The notes: a model not told the origin generated them from the sequence alone. A stretch of DNA of 64,000 nt from Pseudorhodoferax aquiterrae (GCF_014652235.1 NZ_BMYK01000002.1:370701-434700), one strand, 5' to 3'; positions 36,261 through 45,556 are shown, counted from the first letter of the stretch. A program made the numbers and translations.

Positions 36261-37283
36261 ATGCCCAAGATCACGAAGCACCCGCGCCTGCGCACTAAGG
36301 TCTACAAAGGCAAGGGCGGGCAGGCCTATGTCTACTACGTCTACGACATGCGCCCTGATGGTCAGCCCGACATCCGTCTCGGGTCCGACTACGCCGAGGC
36401 GATCCAGAAATGGGACGAGCTCTACAACCACAAGCCGCGAACGATCGGCCGCCTGCAGGAGGCGTTCAACCGGTGGCGCAACGAGCTGCTGCCGACTTAC
36501 GCCAGCGAGGAAACCCGCAAGGGCTATGCCAAGAACCTGAAGCGGCTGGAGGGCATCCTCGGGGAGATGAGCTGGGAGGAGATCACGCTGCCCGTTCTCC
36601 GGTCCTATCTGGACCACCGTCCGGCCAAAGTGCAGGGTAACCGGGAGATGTCATTGCTCCAGGTGATCTGGGGTCGCGCCCTCCTGTGGGGCATGACCGA
36701 GAAGCCATGGCCAGCCCAGGGCATCAAGAACTGGAAGAACCCCGAGCAGGCGCGAGAGTTCGAGGTCACCGACGAGCTGTTCGCTGCGGTCTACGCCGAG
36801 GCCGACCAGGTGCTCAAGGACTGCATGGACATCGCCAGCGCCACGGGCCTGCGCCTGACCGACGTGCGGACGATCCGGGTGCCGGCCGATGGCGCGCTGC
36901 AGATCAAGACCAGCAAGAGGGGCAAGCCGGTGCGCTTTGTCGTCGCCGACTCACCGGTCCTTACGGATGTGGTCGAGCGGCGGCCGAAGAAGGCGCACAG
37001 CGTCATGCTGCTGACGACGCCGACCGGCCGGCAGGTGTCTGCGCGGATGCTGAACGACCGGTGGGACGACGCGCGCGCGAAGGCTGCGAAGAAGGCAGAG
37101 AAGGCCGGTAATCCAGAGTTCGCCGCGCAGATTCGGGCTATGTACAACCGCGACATGCGCAGCCGCGCGGCTGACTTGGCGGGCGACGTAGACGAGGCGT
37201 CAAAGCTGCTGCAGCACAGCAGCAAGGCGCTCACCGAGAAGCACTACCGGACCAAGGCGCAGACCTTGAAGGCGGTGCGATAA
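36261..37283 (+). CDS. int: tyrosine-family phage integrase
   Basis: The 340-residue protein inserts and excises the phage at the tRNA-Leu. It has an N-terminal arm-binding-like strand region (KVYKGKGGQAYVYYVYD), a core-binding helical domain (60-165) and a catalytic domain with R198 (ATGLRLTDVR), R300 (RDMRSRAADLA), H319 (LLQHSSKAL) and the nucleophile Y329 (EKHYR). The usual His of the HxxR box is Arg297 here. Its gene is next to the attachment fragment, as usual. Confidence 0.95.
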   Translation: MPKITKHPRLRTKVYKGKGGQAYVYYVYDMRPDGQPDIRLGSDYAEAIQKWDELYNHKPRTIGRLQEAFNRWRNELLPTYASEETRKGYAKNLKRLEGILGEMSWEEITLPVLRSYLDHRPAKVQGNREMSLLQVIWGRALLWGMTEKPWPAQGIKNWKNPEQAREFEVTDELFAAVYAEADQVLKDCMDIASATGLRLTDVRTIRVPADGALQIKTSKRGKPVRFVVADSPVLTDVVERRPKKAHSVMLLTTPTGRQVSARMLNDRWDDARAKAAKKAEKAGNPEFAAQIRAMYNRDMRSRAADLAGDVDEASKLLQHSSKALTEKHYRTKAQTLKAVR

Positions 37284-37311
37284 ATCGTAGGCGCCAAGTT
37301 TGGTTTCCATT

Positions 37312-37330
37312 CGGGGCCTGACCGGCCCCG
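37312..37330 (+). other. hairpin after the integrase gene
   Basis: CGGGGCC and GGCCCCG flank a 5-base loop. No T-run follows, so it may stabilise or block the int mRNA 3' end rather than terminate. Confidence 0.4.
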
Positions 37331-37384
37331 GATGCGCCAACTATCGGCCGAAATGCCGCATGGTTAAGCCATTTCGCATGGGCA

Positions 37385-37437
37385 CTCAAAATCCCCCACC
37401 GAAAGGTGTGCCGGTTCGATTCCGGCCCCGGGCACCA
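37385..37437 (+). other. attachment site: 3' fragment of tRNA-Leu(CAA)
   Basis: From the anticodon loop (CTCAAAA) through the variable arm, T arm (GGTTCGATTCC) and acceptor end with CCA, this is a 53-base 3' part of a tRNA-Leu gene. The 5' half is absent: phage sequence lies upstream, and no matching GCCCGGG acceptor strand occurs at the right distance. It marks the right phage-host junction; the identity segment is the likely crossover region. Confidence 0.88.
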
Positions 37438-37736
37438 TCGCTTCAGTTCGAAGCGATTCATCACCACACTCCAAAGTCTTTGGAAACCAGGGACTTGCAA
37501 GAGTGACGATGGTTCACGGGGCGCCAGGCCGCGCAACCAGATCCCGCGCTTGCGTCTCCCCAAGATGCTCCCAGAGTGAAATTTGTTTTTGACAATTTCA
37601 GGCTTCGGGGGACACCCATGGGCATACACAGTGAGGGTCGCAAACTACGGGATGCGGCTCAGGATCGCTTGCACCATCCGCTGATCTGTTCACCCCTGCG
37701 TTGAGCCCTGGCGCTCGTTATTACGCTCCAGCAAGC
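37438..37736. other. chromosomal spacer between attachment site and tRNA-Val terminator
   Basis: About 300 bp with no supportable gene; apparent frames here are antisense to the tRNA fragment or lack start sites. The sequence around 37570-37600 is AT-rich (AATTTGTTTTTGACAATTTC) and could hold a promoter-like remnant. It was probably the downstream flank of the tRNA-Leu gene before integration. Confidence 0.5.
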
Positions 37737-37768
37737 AAAAAAGGCACTTAGCGAACCCGCTAAGTGCC
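37737..37768 (-). terminator. terminator of the tRNA-Val transcript
   Basis: An 11-bp perfect stem (GGCACTTAGCG at 37743-37753 with CGCTAAGTGCC at 37758-37768) with a 4-base loop; on the minus strand six T follow. On the plus strand TGATTTTTC follows, so it may act in both directions. Confidence 0.85.
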
Positions 37769-37786
37769 TGATTTTTCTACCAAATT

Positions 37787-37863
37787 TGGTAGGCGCGATT
37801 GGAATCGAACCAACGACCCCCACCATGTCAAGGTGGTGCTCTAACCAGCTGAGCTACGCGCCT
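37787..37863 (-). tRNA. tRNA-Val (anticodon GAC)
   Basis: A full 77-base cloverleaf on the minus strand: acceptor AGGCGCG/CGCGCCT, T8-A9, D stem GCTC/GAGC, anticodon stem CCACC/GGTGG with loop TTGACAT, T loop GGTTCGATTCC, discriminator A and encoded CCA. It is separate from the attachment site, 350 bp away, and is intact. Confidence 0.95.
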
Positions 37864-37923
37864 GTCGTAAGCCCACGATTATAGACAGAGTTTTGGCGCT
37901 CTGTCATCTCTCTCGCAAAAAAT

Positions 37924-40173
37924 TTATCGACGGCGTGCCGAGCGCACGCCCTGCACTTCGGCCACCACGCCCAGCACGCGCGCCAGTCGCGCCGCATCGG
38001 CGACCTCGACCGTGAAGGTCATCCAGGCCGTGCCCTTGACGGACTGGGTCTGCACGCCGATCACGTTCATGCGCTCCTTGGTGAAGACGTCCGAGATGTC
38101 GCGCAGCAGGCCTTGCCGGTCGGCCGCTTCCACGGCCACGTCGACCGGGTACACGGCCCTGGTTTCCTGGCGTTGCTGGCCCCACTCGACCTCGATCACG
38201 CGCTCGGCGTTGCGCGCCGCCATCTCGCGCAGGTTGCTGCAATCGGCCCGGTGGATGCTGACGCCCTTGCCGCGCGTGACGAAGCCGACGATGGCATCCG
38301 GCGGCGCAGGCTTGCAGCACTTAGCCAGCTGGGTCATCAGCGAATCGATGCCGACCACGAGCACGCCGCCCTTGTGCGCGCTGCGCGCCTTCTTGAGCAG
38401 CGGAACCTCGTCCTGCGGCGGTGCGGCGGGGCGCAACAGCAACTCGATGTTGCGCAGCGAGTATTCGTCCTTGCCGACCACTTCGAACAGCCCGTCGGCC
38501 GACTTGAAGCCCAGCTGGGTGGCGATGTCGTCCAGCTTGAGGGCGGTCTTGCCCTCGCGCTGCAGCAGCTTCTCGACGGCCTCGCGCCCGCGCGCCACGG
38601 TGGCGTGCAGCGCCGCCGCGTTGAACCAGGCCCGCGCCTTGGCGCGCGCGCGGTGGCTGGCCAGGTAGCCCAGTTCGGCGTTGAGCCAATCGCGCGAGGG
38701 TCCGCCTTCCTTGGCCGCCGTGATTTCCACGGTCTGGCCATTCTGCAACGGCGTATTGAGCGGCACCATGACGCCGTCCACGCGCGCGCCGCGGCAGCGG
38801 TGGCCCAGGTTGGTGTGCAGCGAGTAGGCGAAGTCCACCGGCGTGGCGCCGGCCGGCAGTTCGACCACGGCCGCATCGGGCGTCAGCACGTAGATGCGGT
38901 CGCTGAGCAGGTCCGTGGCGCCACTGGCCGGCAGGCCCTCGGGCCGCATGGCGCCCGACAGATCGCGCTCCCAGGCCAGCAGCTGGCGCAGCACGGCGAT
39001 CTTGGCGTCGTAGGCACCGCTGGCGGAGACCCCAGCATAGCCCTTGGCACCGGCCTCCTTGTAGGCCCAGTGCGCGGCCACGCCATGCTCGGCATGGTCG
39101 TGCATGGCCTGCGTGCGGATCTGGATCTCGATCGGCCGGCCCGCCTCGTCGCCGTCCAGGCGCGGCCGCACCACAGTGTGCAGCGACTGGTAGCCGTTGC
39201 CCTTGGGCTTGGCGATGTAGTCGTCGAACTCGCCCGGCACGGGCTGGAAGTGGGCGTGCACCCAGGCCAGCACGGCGTAGCAATCGGCCACGGCCGGCAC
39301 GATCACGCGCAGCGCGCGCACGTCGAAGACCTGGGCAAAGTCCAGCGACTTGCCGCGCATCTTCTTGACGATGCTGTAGATGTGCTTGGGCCGGCCCTGC
39401 ACCGTCGCGGCGATGCCTTGCGCCCGCAGGTCGGCCTCGACCGTCGCGCGCAGCTGGGCCATGCCGGCCTCGCGCTCGACGCGCTTCTCGTCCAGCAGCC
39501 GCGCCACCTCCTTGTACGTGACAGGCTCCAGGAAGCGGAAGGCCAGGTCCTCCATCTCCCACTTGATCTGCCAGATGCCCAGGCGGTTGGCCAGCGGCGC
39601 GAACACCTGCAGCGACTCGCGCGCCATGGCCTCGGCCACCGGCGTCTTGCTCGCGGCATGCCAGCGCAGGGTTTGCAACCGCGAGGCCAGGCGCAGCATG
39701 ACCACGCGCAGGTCGCGCGAGAACGCCAGCAGCATCTTGCGCACGGTCTCGGTCTGCACGCCGGCGTCGTCGACCAGGTGCCCGGATGACAGTGCGCCGC
39801 GCGACAGCCGCTGCACCCGCATGAGCTGCGTGGTCTCCACGGCCAGCGTCGCGAAGTTCTCGCCGAAGGCCTTGGCGATGACTTCGTGCGGCCGGTTCAG
39901 GTGCACGCAGGCGTGCACGAGATAGCTGGCGGCCTGCATGGCTTCGGAGCCCCCCACGTCGCGCAGGATGGCGGCCACGGCATCGGCATGGGCCAGCGTG
40001 TTCTCGCCCGAATCCAGGGTCTCGTCGGCGATCAGCGGCTCGGCGAAGGCGCGCGCGCGCGCCAGCGCATGGACTTGGTCGGCCAGGGTGCGTTCGCTGG
40101 CCGCGATCAGGTCGTTGACGGGGACGGGCGTGCTCAACGGCCCTGCCGGCTGCGCGCTGGACGCCTTCACCAC
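37924..40173 (-). CDS. relA: RelA-type (p)ppGpp synthetase
   Basis: The 749-residue long RelA-SpoT homologue makes (p)ppGpp in the stringent response. The N-terminal hydrolase-like domain lacks the HD catalytic pair (LVHACVHLN at 85-93), so hydrolysis is unlikely. The synthetase domain has RPKHIYSIVKKM, FDVRALRVIV and EFDDYIAKPKGNGYQSLHT; the acidic EFDD (315-318) is the RelA-type signature. TGS (about 425-490) and a C-terminal ACT domain (about 670-745) follow. The start is a GTG (another GTG is next to it), 12 bp after the hydrolase stop, so the genes share a transcript. Confidence 0.95.
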   Translation of the reverse strand: MVKASSAQPAGPLSTPVPVNDLIAASERTLADQVHALARARAFAEPLIADETLDSGENTLAHADAVAAILRDVGGSEAMQAASYLVHACVHLNRPHEVIAKAFGENFATLAVETTQLMRVQRLSRGALSSGHLVDDAGVQTETVRKMLLAFSRDLRVVMLRLASRLQTLRWHAASKTPVAEAMARESLQVFAPLANRLGIWQIKWEMEDLAFRFLEPVTYKEVARLLDEKRVEREAGMAQLRATVEADLRAQGIAATVQGRPKHIYSIVKKMRGKSLDFAQVFDVRALRVIVPAVADCYAVLAWVHAHFQPVPGEFDDYIAKPKGNGYQSLHTVVRPRLDGDEAGRPIEIQIRTQAMHDHAEHGVAAHWAYKEAGAKGYAGVSASGAYDAKIAVLRQLLAWERDLSGAMRPEGLPASGATDLLSDRIYVLTPDAAVVELPAGATPVDFAYSLHTNLGHRCRGARVDGVMVPLNTPLQNGQTVEITAAKEGGPSRDWLNAELGYLASHRARAKARAWFNAAALHATVARGREAVEKLLQREGKTALKLDDIATQLGFKSADGLFEVVGKDEYSLRNIELLLRPAAPPQDEVPLLKKARSAHKGGVLVVGIDSLMTQLAKCCKPAPPDAIVGFVTRGKGVSIHRADCSNLREMAARNAERVIEVEWGQQRQETRAVYPVDVAVEAADRQGLLRDISDVFTKERMNVIGVQTQSVKGTAWMTFTVEVADAARLARVLGVVAEVQGVRSARRR

Positions 40174-40185
40174 GGGCTCTTCGCT

Positions 40186-41109
40186 TCAGTCACGCCGCAG
40201 GAACTCCACCACGGCCTGCCGCTGGTCATCGGCGACCAGCGTCGGCGCATGGCCAACGCCTTCGAACTCCAGCAGCCGCGCGCGCGGGCCGCGCTGCACC
40301 ATCTGCTCGGCCGTGGCCCGCGCCAGCAGGTCAGACTCGGCCCCGCGCAGCAGCAGTGTCTCGGCCTCGAGGCGGTCATACAACTGCCACAGCACGGCCT
40401 CGCCCTGCTCGGCCGCCTGTTGCGTCAGCGTCCTGAAGGGCTCGGCGATGCGCGGGTCGTAGTGCAGCACCAGCGGACCGTCCGGCGCGCCGGCCACGGC
40501 CGGCCGCACCATGTGGCGCGACAGGTCCAGCCACTGCTGCGGGCTGTGGGGGCCGAAGCCGGTGGAGACGGCCCACATGGCCTCAGCCGCCTGCTCGAGC
40601 GAGGCATAGCTGCCGCCCTTGCCGAGGTAGGTGCCGATGCGCTGCAACGCTTCCCACTGCACCACCGGGCCCACATCGTTGAGCACCAAGCTGCGCACGG
40701 GCGCAGGCAGTGGCAGGCCGGGCTGGCCGGCCACCACCAGTCCGATCAGGCCGCCCATGCTCGTGCCGACCCAGTCCAGCCGCGTGATCGGCGACTGCGC
40801 CTGCAGCTGCGCCAGCATCGCCAGCATGTCGGCAACGTAGACCGGGATCTGGTAGTGCGCCGAATCCGCCAGCCAGTCGCTGCGGCCGCGGCCCACGACA
40901 TCGGGGCAGACCACGCGCATGTGCGGCGCCAGCATGCGCGCCAACGCATCGAAGTCGCGGCCCTGGCGCGACAGCCCGTGCACGCAGACCACCACGTGCG
41001 GGTTGCCAGTGTCGCCCCATTGCCAGTAGGCCATGCGGTGGCCATCCGCGCCGCCGGGCGTGGCTGCAGGGCCCGGACAGACGACATGGTGCAGAACAGG
41101 AGCGGTCAT
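40186..41109 (-). CDS. alpha/beta hydrolase
   Basis: The 307-residue protein has the hydrolase fold: VVVCVHGLSRQGRDFD for the oxyanion region, GTSMGGLIGL with the nucleophile serine, an acid in the late strand (LLLRGAESDLL) and the catalytic His in FEGVGHAPTL. Substrate unknown; the sequence is close to general esterase or lactonase-like enzymes. It lies upstream of relA in one transcript, a linkage I know from Burkholderiales. Confidence 0.88.
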   Translation of the reverse strand: MTAPVLHHVVCPGPAATPGGADGHRMAYWQWGDTGNPHVVVCVHGLSRQGRDFDALARMLAPHMRVVCPDVVGRGRSDWLADSAHYQIPVYVADMLAMLAQLQAQSPITRLDWVGTSMGGLIGLVVAGQPGLPLPAPVRSLVLNDVGPVVQWEALQRIGTYLGKGGSYASLEQAAEAMWAVSTGFGPHSPQQWLDLSRHMVRPAVAGAPDGPLVLHYDPRIAEPFRTLTQQAAEQGEAVLWQLYDRLEAETLLLRGAESDLLARATAEQMVQRGPRARLLEFEGVGHAPTLVADDQRQAVVEFLRRD

Positions 41110-41227
41110 GGTGCAGGATTCGTGAGATATGCGGCCAGCTGGCCCATCCTAAAGGATAGGCGCCGGCGCTGCCGGGCGGGCCGCCGCGCGGGTCCGCCGA
41201 ATGGCGTACGCGCGCGGCCGGCTGGCT

Positions 41228-41944
41228 TCAGCGCAGCTGCACGCCGCCCGAGACGGTCACCGTGACGGTGCTCTTGCCGGCCTCCACCGGGACCGGCGCC
41301 GAATCGGCGTAGGAGGCCTTGGCCTGCATGGGCATCATGCGCGGCCGCGGCATGCCGCCCTCGTCGGCCATCACCGACACCTCGCGCAGACCGTAGTCGG
41401 CAAAGCCGAAACTCTTGGCGATCTCGGCTGCCTTGGCTTTGAACTGCGCGATGGCCTGGGCCTGGGCCTGGCCTTCCACACGCGCCCGCTCCTCGCGGCT
41501 CAGGCTGAACGCGACCTGGCCCACCGTGAGACCCTGCACGCGCCCGGCCGCACTGCTGATGCGGCCGAAGTCGCGGCCCTCCAGCACGATCTCGGCCGTG
41601 CCCTGCCAGGTGCTGATGCGCCCTTCCTTGGTGTAGCGCGGCGACAGGCTGAAGGCACCGCTGCGCACATCCATCTGGCCGGGCTGGGCGGATTTGCGCG
41701 CCTCGGCCAGGGCCGCGTCGATGGCGGTCTTGAGCTGGCTTTGCACGGCCGCGGCGTCGGCCGCCTCGCGCGTGGTGCTGAGGGTCATGCTCAGGAAATC
41801 CTGCGGCACCTCCACCACGCCCGAGGCGGACAACTGCACCACGTTCTGCGGCACTGGCTGCACGCCCTGCGCGTGTGCTGGCAGCAGGACAGCGGCGCCC
41901 AGGCAGGCGGCCAGCAGCGAAGAATGCAGACGGGAACGGGACAT
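41228..41944 (-). CDS. exported SIMPL (DUF541) domain protein
   Basis: I use ATG 41942-41944 (MSRSRLHSSLLAACLGAAVL), which has GAAAGG ten bases upstream; an ATG six codons earlier is possible. A signal peptide ends near AHA-Q. The 238-residue product has the SIMPL pattern: LSASGVVEVPQDFLSMTLST, SGAFSLSPRYTKEGRISTWQ, GRDFGRISSAAGRVQGLTVG and a C-terminal strand STVTVTVSGGVQLR. SIMPL proteins are periplasmic and linked to envelope or oxidative stress; exact role unknown. Confidence 0.9.
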   Translation of the reverse strand: MSRSRLHSSLLAACLGAAVLLPAHAQGVQPVPQNVVQLSASGVVEVPQDFLSMTLSTTREAADAAAVQSQLKTAIDAALAEARKSAQPGQMDVRSGAFSLSPRYTKEGRISTWQGTAEIVLEGRDFGRISSAAGRVQGLTVGQVAFSLSREERARVEGQAQAQAIAQFKAKAAEIAKSFGFADYGLREVSVMADEGGMPRPRMMPMQAKASYADSAPVPVEAGKSTVTVTVSGGVQLR

Positions 41945-42142
41945 GGGGACAAAGCCTTTCATCAAAAAAACGGACCGTAGCACAGCCTTGGCCGCGCCCT
42001 TTTTCATGGTCGACGCGATTCGTATACATCTCATGAAGCCACTGCGCGCACTTGTAACAGTGTGTGCCGAACGGGGCTTTTCGCCGAAATCGCCGCCAGA
42101 CCGTTGCAGAATTGCCGCTGTTACACATTTCCCAGCCTGCCC
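41945..42142. promoter_or_regulatory. divergent promoter region between SIMPL gene and ompR
   Basis: About 200 bp between divergent starts. It contains an AT-rich stretch with TTCATCAAAAAAACGG and GATTCGTATACATCTCATG, a likely place for promoters in both directions. I did not find a clean -35/-10 pair. Confidence 0.4.
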
Positions 42143-42874
42143 ATGTCCCAGACTTCTTCCCGACCCGACAAGATTTTGGTAGTGGACGACGACTCGCGCA
42201 TCCGCGATCTGCTGCGTCGCTACCTCGTGCAGGAAGGCTTCGAAGTCATCCTCGCAGAAGACGGCAAGGCGCTGAGCCGGCTGATGCTGCGCGAAACCGC
42301 CGACCTCATCGTGCTGGACCTCATGATGCCGGGCGAGGACGGCCTGTCGATCTGCCGCCGCCTGCGCGCCGCCAACGACCGCACGCCCATCATCATGCTG
42401 ACGGCCAAGGGCGAGGACATCGACCGCATCGTCGGCCTGGAAGTCGGCGCCGACGACTACCTCGGCAAGCCCTTCAACCCCCGCGAACTGCTGGCGCGCA
42501 TCCACGCCGTGCTGCGCCGCCGCCCCGTGAAAGAGGCGCCCGGCGCGCCCTCCACCGACAACGAGGTCACGAGCTTCGGCCCGTTCGCGTTCGACCTGGG
42601 CGCGCGCACGCTGCGCAAGAACGGTGAAGAACTGCCGCTCACGACCGGCGAGTTCGCCATGCTCAAGGCCCTGGTGCGGCATCCGCGCCAGCCGCTGTCG
42701 CGCGAGAAGCTGGCCCTGCTGGCCCGCGGCCGCGAATTCGAGCCCTTCGACCGCAGCCTGGACGTGCAGGTCTCACGCCTGCGCAAGCTCGTGGAACAGG
42801 ACGCCGCCGCGCCGCGCTACATCCAGACGGTCTGGGGCGTGGGCTACGTGTTCGTGCCGGACGGCGCCAACTGA
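42143..42874 (+). CDS. ompR: OmpR-family response regulator
   Basis: The 243-residue protein has a receiver domain (ILVVDDDSRIRDLLRRYLVQ, phosphorylated Asp in VLDLMMPGEDGL, Lys in GKPFNPRELLAR) and an OmpR-type winged-helix domain ending QTVWGVGYVFVPDGAN. It is paired with a histidine kinase 19 bp downstream. In Burkholderiales this pair is OmpR/EnvZ-like and reacts to osmolarity or envelope signals. I start at MSQTSSRPDKILVV; the frame upstream is not conserved in style. Confidence 0.93.
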   Translation: MSQTSSRPDKILVVDDDSRIRDLLRRYLVQEGFEVILAEDGKALSRLMLRETADLIVLDLMMPGEDGLSICRRLRAANDRTPIIMLTAKGEDIDRIVGLEVGADDYLGKPFNPRELLARIHAVLRRRPVKEAPGAPSTDNEVTSFGPFAFDLGARTLRKNGEELPLTTGEFAMLKALVRHPRQPLSREKLALLARGREFEPFDRSLDVQVSRLRKLVEQDAAAPRYIQTVWGVGYVFVPDGAN

Positions 42875-42893
42875 GGCAGCACGCTCGCCTGTC

Positions 42894-44315
42894 GTGCCGT
42901 TCAGTCGCAGCACGCAGCCCCCCGACTTCCCGGACGCCACCAGTCCGGCACCGCTGGAGCTGCTGCCCCCCAAGAAGAGCATGGTCCGGTCGCTGCTTGC
43001 GATCAACATGTTCTGGCGTACCTTCATCCTGCTGGCCGTGCTGCTGCTGGGCAGCATGCTGGCCTGGCTCAAGACCATGCGCGAGCTCGAATTCGAGCCG
43101 CGCGCGCTGCAGACAGCCCAGCAGATCGCCGCCCTGGTCAACCTCTCGCGTGCCGCCCTGCAGTACGCCGACCCGATCGCGCGCGTGTCGCTGCTCAAGG
43201 CCATGGCCGAGCAGGAGCGCGTGCGCATCGCGCCGCACGAGCCGAGCGACACCTATGTGCCGCTCGACGATGACGCGCTCGATCGCCGCATCGTCGCGGC
43301 CCTGGCGTCGCGTCTGGGGCCAGACACGGTGGTGGCCAGTGCCGTCAACGGCGAGCCCGGCCTGTGGGTCGGCTTCACGATCAACGGCGACCCGAACTGG
43401 CTGCAGACCGACCGCGAGCGCTTCAACCCCGGTGGCGGCCGCACCTGGCTGGTCTGGCTGCTGACCACGGGCGGTGTCTCGCTGGCCGGCGCGGCGCTGA
43501 TCGCCGGCCTCATCAACCGCCCGCTCAAGCGCCTGCTGGTGGCCACGAGCCGCGTCCGCGAGGGCGACTTCGATGCCGGCCAGTTGGACGAAGGCGGCGT
43601 GACGGGCGAGATCCGCGAGGTGAACATCGGCTTCAACCGCATGGCACAGCGCCTGGCCAAGATCGAGCAGGACCGCGTGGTCATGCTGGCCGGCATCTCG
43701 CACGACCTGCGCACGCCGCTCGCGCGGCTGCGGCTGGAGACGGAGATGAGCGTGGCCGATGCCGATGCGCGCGCCCACATGGTGGCCGACATCGAGCAGC
43801 TGGACCGCATCATCGACAAGTTCCTCGACTACGCGCGGCCGGACCACATGGACCTCAAGCCCGTCTCGCTGAACAAGATCATCGACGCCTGCTGCTATGC
43901 CGTGCGCGACCACGAGGACATGCGCATCAAGGTGCAGTTGCCCGAGCCGTTGATGGTCATGTCGGATGCCACCGAGCTCGCGCGCGTGCTGTCCAACCTG
44001 TTGGAGAACGCGCGCCGCTACGGCAAGACGCCCGGCACGGACGTCGCCGACATCGACATCGCCGCCAAGGGCCGCGACGAGTGGGTGCTGATCAAGGTGC
44101 GCGACCGCGGCCCGGGCGTCAGCGAGTCGCAGCTGGCCGACCTGTCCAAGCCCTTCTTCCGCGGCGACACCGCGCGCACGGCCGCCACAGGCGCGGGCCT
44201 GGGCCTGTCCATCGTCGACACCGCCATCCAACGCATGGGCGGCCAGTTCCAGCTGGCCAACACCCGCACGGGCGGCCTGGCCGCCCACATCAAGCTGCGC
44301 CGCGCGCTGCGCTGA
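42894..44315 (+). CDS. envZ: EnvZ-type sensor histidine kinase
   Basis: The protein (473 residues from GTG 42894; an ATG at 42981 gives 444) has a membrane helix (MFWRTFILLAVLLLGSMLAW), a periplasmic domain of about 130 residues, a second helix (LLTTGGVSLAGAALIAGLIN), HAMP, the H-box VMLAGISHDLRTPLARLRLE and ATPase motifs NLLENARRYG, VRDRGPGV and ATGAGLGLSIV. It phosphorylates the preceding regulator. The start is unsure because neither candidate has a strong ribosome site. Confidence 0.92.
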   Translation: MPFSRSTQPPDFPDATSPAPLELLPPKKSMVRSLLAINMFWRTFILLAVLLLGSMLAWLKTMRELEFEPRALQTAQQIAALVNLSRAALQYADPIARVSLLKAMAEQERVRIAPHEPSDTYVPLDDDALDRRIVAALASRLGPDTVVASAVNGEPGLWVGFTINGDPNWLQTDRERFNPGGGRTWLVWLLTTGGVSLAGAALIAGLINRPLKRLLVATSRVREGDFDAGQLDEGGVTGEIREVNIGFNRMAQRLAKIEQDRVVMLAGISHDLRTPLARLRLETEMSVADADARAHMVADIEQLDRIIDKFLDYARPDHMDLKPVSLNKIIDACCYAVRDHEDMRIKVQLPEPLMVMSDATELARVLSNLLENARRYGKTPGTDVADIDIAAKGRDEWVLIKVRDRGPGVSESQLADLSKPFFRGDTARTAATGAGLGLSIVDTAIQRMGGQFQLANTRTGGLAAHIKLRRALR

Positions 44316-44798
44316 TCAGACCGCGCGCTCGAGCAGCACGGCGGCGCGCGCCTCCATGCTCTGGCCCTGGCCCACGGGGCCGAGCTTCTCGGCCGTCTTG
44401 GCTTTGACGTTCACCTGGTCGACCTCCAGCCCCAGCGCCTGCGCGATGCCCGCGCGCATGGCCGGGATGTGCGGCATGAGCTTGGGCGCCTGGGCGACGA
44501 CGGTGCTGTCGATGTTGGCGATGCGCCAACCCTTGGCCGCGACGCGGCGCGCCGCCTCGACCAGCAGCTTCATCGAGTCGGCACCCGCGAACTGCGGGTC
44601 GGTGTCGGAGAAATGCGTGCCGATGTCACCCAGCGCGGCTGCGCCCAGCAGAGCGTCGGTGATGGCGTGCAGCAGCACGTCGGCATCGGAATGGCCCAGC
44701 AGCCCCAGGTGGTAGGGGATCGTGACCCCGCCGATGATGAGTTGCCGGCCCGGCACGAGCGCGTGCACGTCCCAGCCTTCGCCAATGCGGAAGTTCAT
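44316..44798 (-). CDS. ispF: 2-C-methyl-D-erythritol 2,4-cyclodiphosphate synthase
   Basis: The 160-residue IspF of the MEP isoprenoid pathway: [20 protein letters not shown] with the zinc-binding Asp-x-His, [31 protein letters not shown] and [20 protein letters not shown]. The start overlaps the ispD stop by four bases, so the two enzymes are co-translated. Confidence 0.96.
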   Translation of the reverse strand: MNFRIGEGWDVHALVPGRQLIIGGVTIPYHLGLLGHSDADVLLHAITDALLGAAALGDIGTHFSDTDPQFAGADSMKLLVEAARRVAAKGWRIANIDSTVVAQAPKLMPHIPAMRAGIAQALGLEVDQVNVKAKTAEKLGPVGQGQSMEARAAVLLERAV

Positions 44799-45523
44799 GG
44801 TTTTTCTCCGGCCCGGCCGCGCAGCACCTGCTCGGCCAGTGCGAAATCCTCGGGATAGGTCACCTTGAAGTTGAGCGCGCCGCCCGGCACCAGCCGCGGC
44901 GCCAGGCCCAGGGCCTCGATGGCACTGGCCTCGTCGGTCACGGCGTCGGGGTCGCTTGCGAGTGCGGCGTCGAGCGCGCGGCTCAACAGGCCGATGCGGA
45001 ACATCTGCGGCGTCTGCGCCAACCACTTGTCGTCGCGCGGCAGCGTCGCGGCCACGCGGCCGCTGCCGTCCTCCTGCTTGAGCGTATCGGGCAGCCGGTG
45101 CGCGAGCAGGCCGCCGACCGGATCGTCCCGGCAGGCCGCGACCAGCGCCTCGATCTGGGACGGCGTCACGAGGCAGCGCGCGGCATCGTGCACGAGCACC
45201 CAGTCGTCGCCGCGTGCGCCCTGCTCGAACAGGTCATGCAGACCGTTGCGCACGCTGCGCGCACGGGAGTCGCCACCGCAATCGCGCACCACGCAGGGTG
45301 CGCTGTGGTGTTCGAAGAAGTCGTCACCGGGCGCCACCACCACGAGCACGTCGCGGATGGCGGGCACGGCCGCGAAGGCGGCCAGCGTGTGCATCACCAT
45401 GGGCTGGCCGGCGATGCTCTGGTATTGCTTGGCCAGCGTGGCGCCCGGCGCCTGCGCACGGCTGCCGCTGCCGGCGCAGGGGATCAGCGCGTACAGGCGC
45501 TGCGCGGTTGAAGATTCGCTCAT
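44795..45523 (-). CDS. ispD: 2-C-methyl-D-erythritol 4-phosphate cytidylyltransferase
   Basis: The 242-residue Isp[21 protein letters not shown] at the nucleotide site (a slightly unusual GSRA in place of GxGxRxG), [23 protein letters not shown], and [16 protein letters not shown]. It makes CDP-methylerythritol, upstream of IspF (coupled) in the same pathway. I start at [10 protein letters not shown]; the 21 codons before it run into the divergent promoter region. Confidence 0.95.
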   Translation of the reverse strand: MSESSTAQRLYALIPCAGSGSRAQAPGATLAKQYQSIAGQPMVMHTLAAFAAVPAIRDVLVVVAPGDDFFEHHSAPCVVRDCGGDSRARSVRNGLHDLFEQGARGDDWVLVHDAARCLVTPSQIEALVAACRDDPVGGLLAHRLPDTLKQEDGSGRVAATLPRDDKWLAQTPQMFRIGLLSRALDAALASDPDAVTDEASAIEALGLAPRLVPGGALNFKVTYPEDFALAEQVLRGRAGEKP

Positions 45524-45556
45524 CGGCACGATTCTAGAAAGGCAGGACACCCTGCC

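Larger units (their letters stand above)
1..37437. mobile_element. integrated lambda-like prophage with podovirus-type head module (left end outside window)
   Basis: Terminase, portal, scaffold, capsid, NinB, RusA-like, ERF, YqaJ, SSB, Cro-like and integrase genes are continuous from the left window edge to the integrase at 36261-37283. The right edge is set by a 3' fragment of a tRNA-Leu gene ending at 37437, after which ordinary chromosome follows. The fragment reads in plus direction with phage DNA on its 5' side, so the intact tRNA and the left junction should lie left of base 1. No lysis or tail-fibre genes are seen; they would be expected left of the window, downstream of the head genes. 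No broken phage gene was noticed, so the element may be functional. Confidence 0.95.

Noticed and set aside
37325..37437. Possible complete tRNA-Leu gene
   Set aside because: A GCCCCGG at 37325 is too far from the 3' end (113 bases) and no D arm can be built between; only the 3' part is tRNA.
37231..37629. Open frame of 132 codons antisense to the tRNA-Leu fragment, containing CPGPESNRH, and the opposing frame at 37300-37506
   Set aside because: The CPGPESNRH string is the familiar artefact of translating a tRNA-Leu gene on the reverse strand; no start signal or coding pattern supports either.
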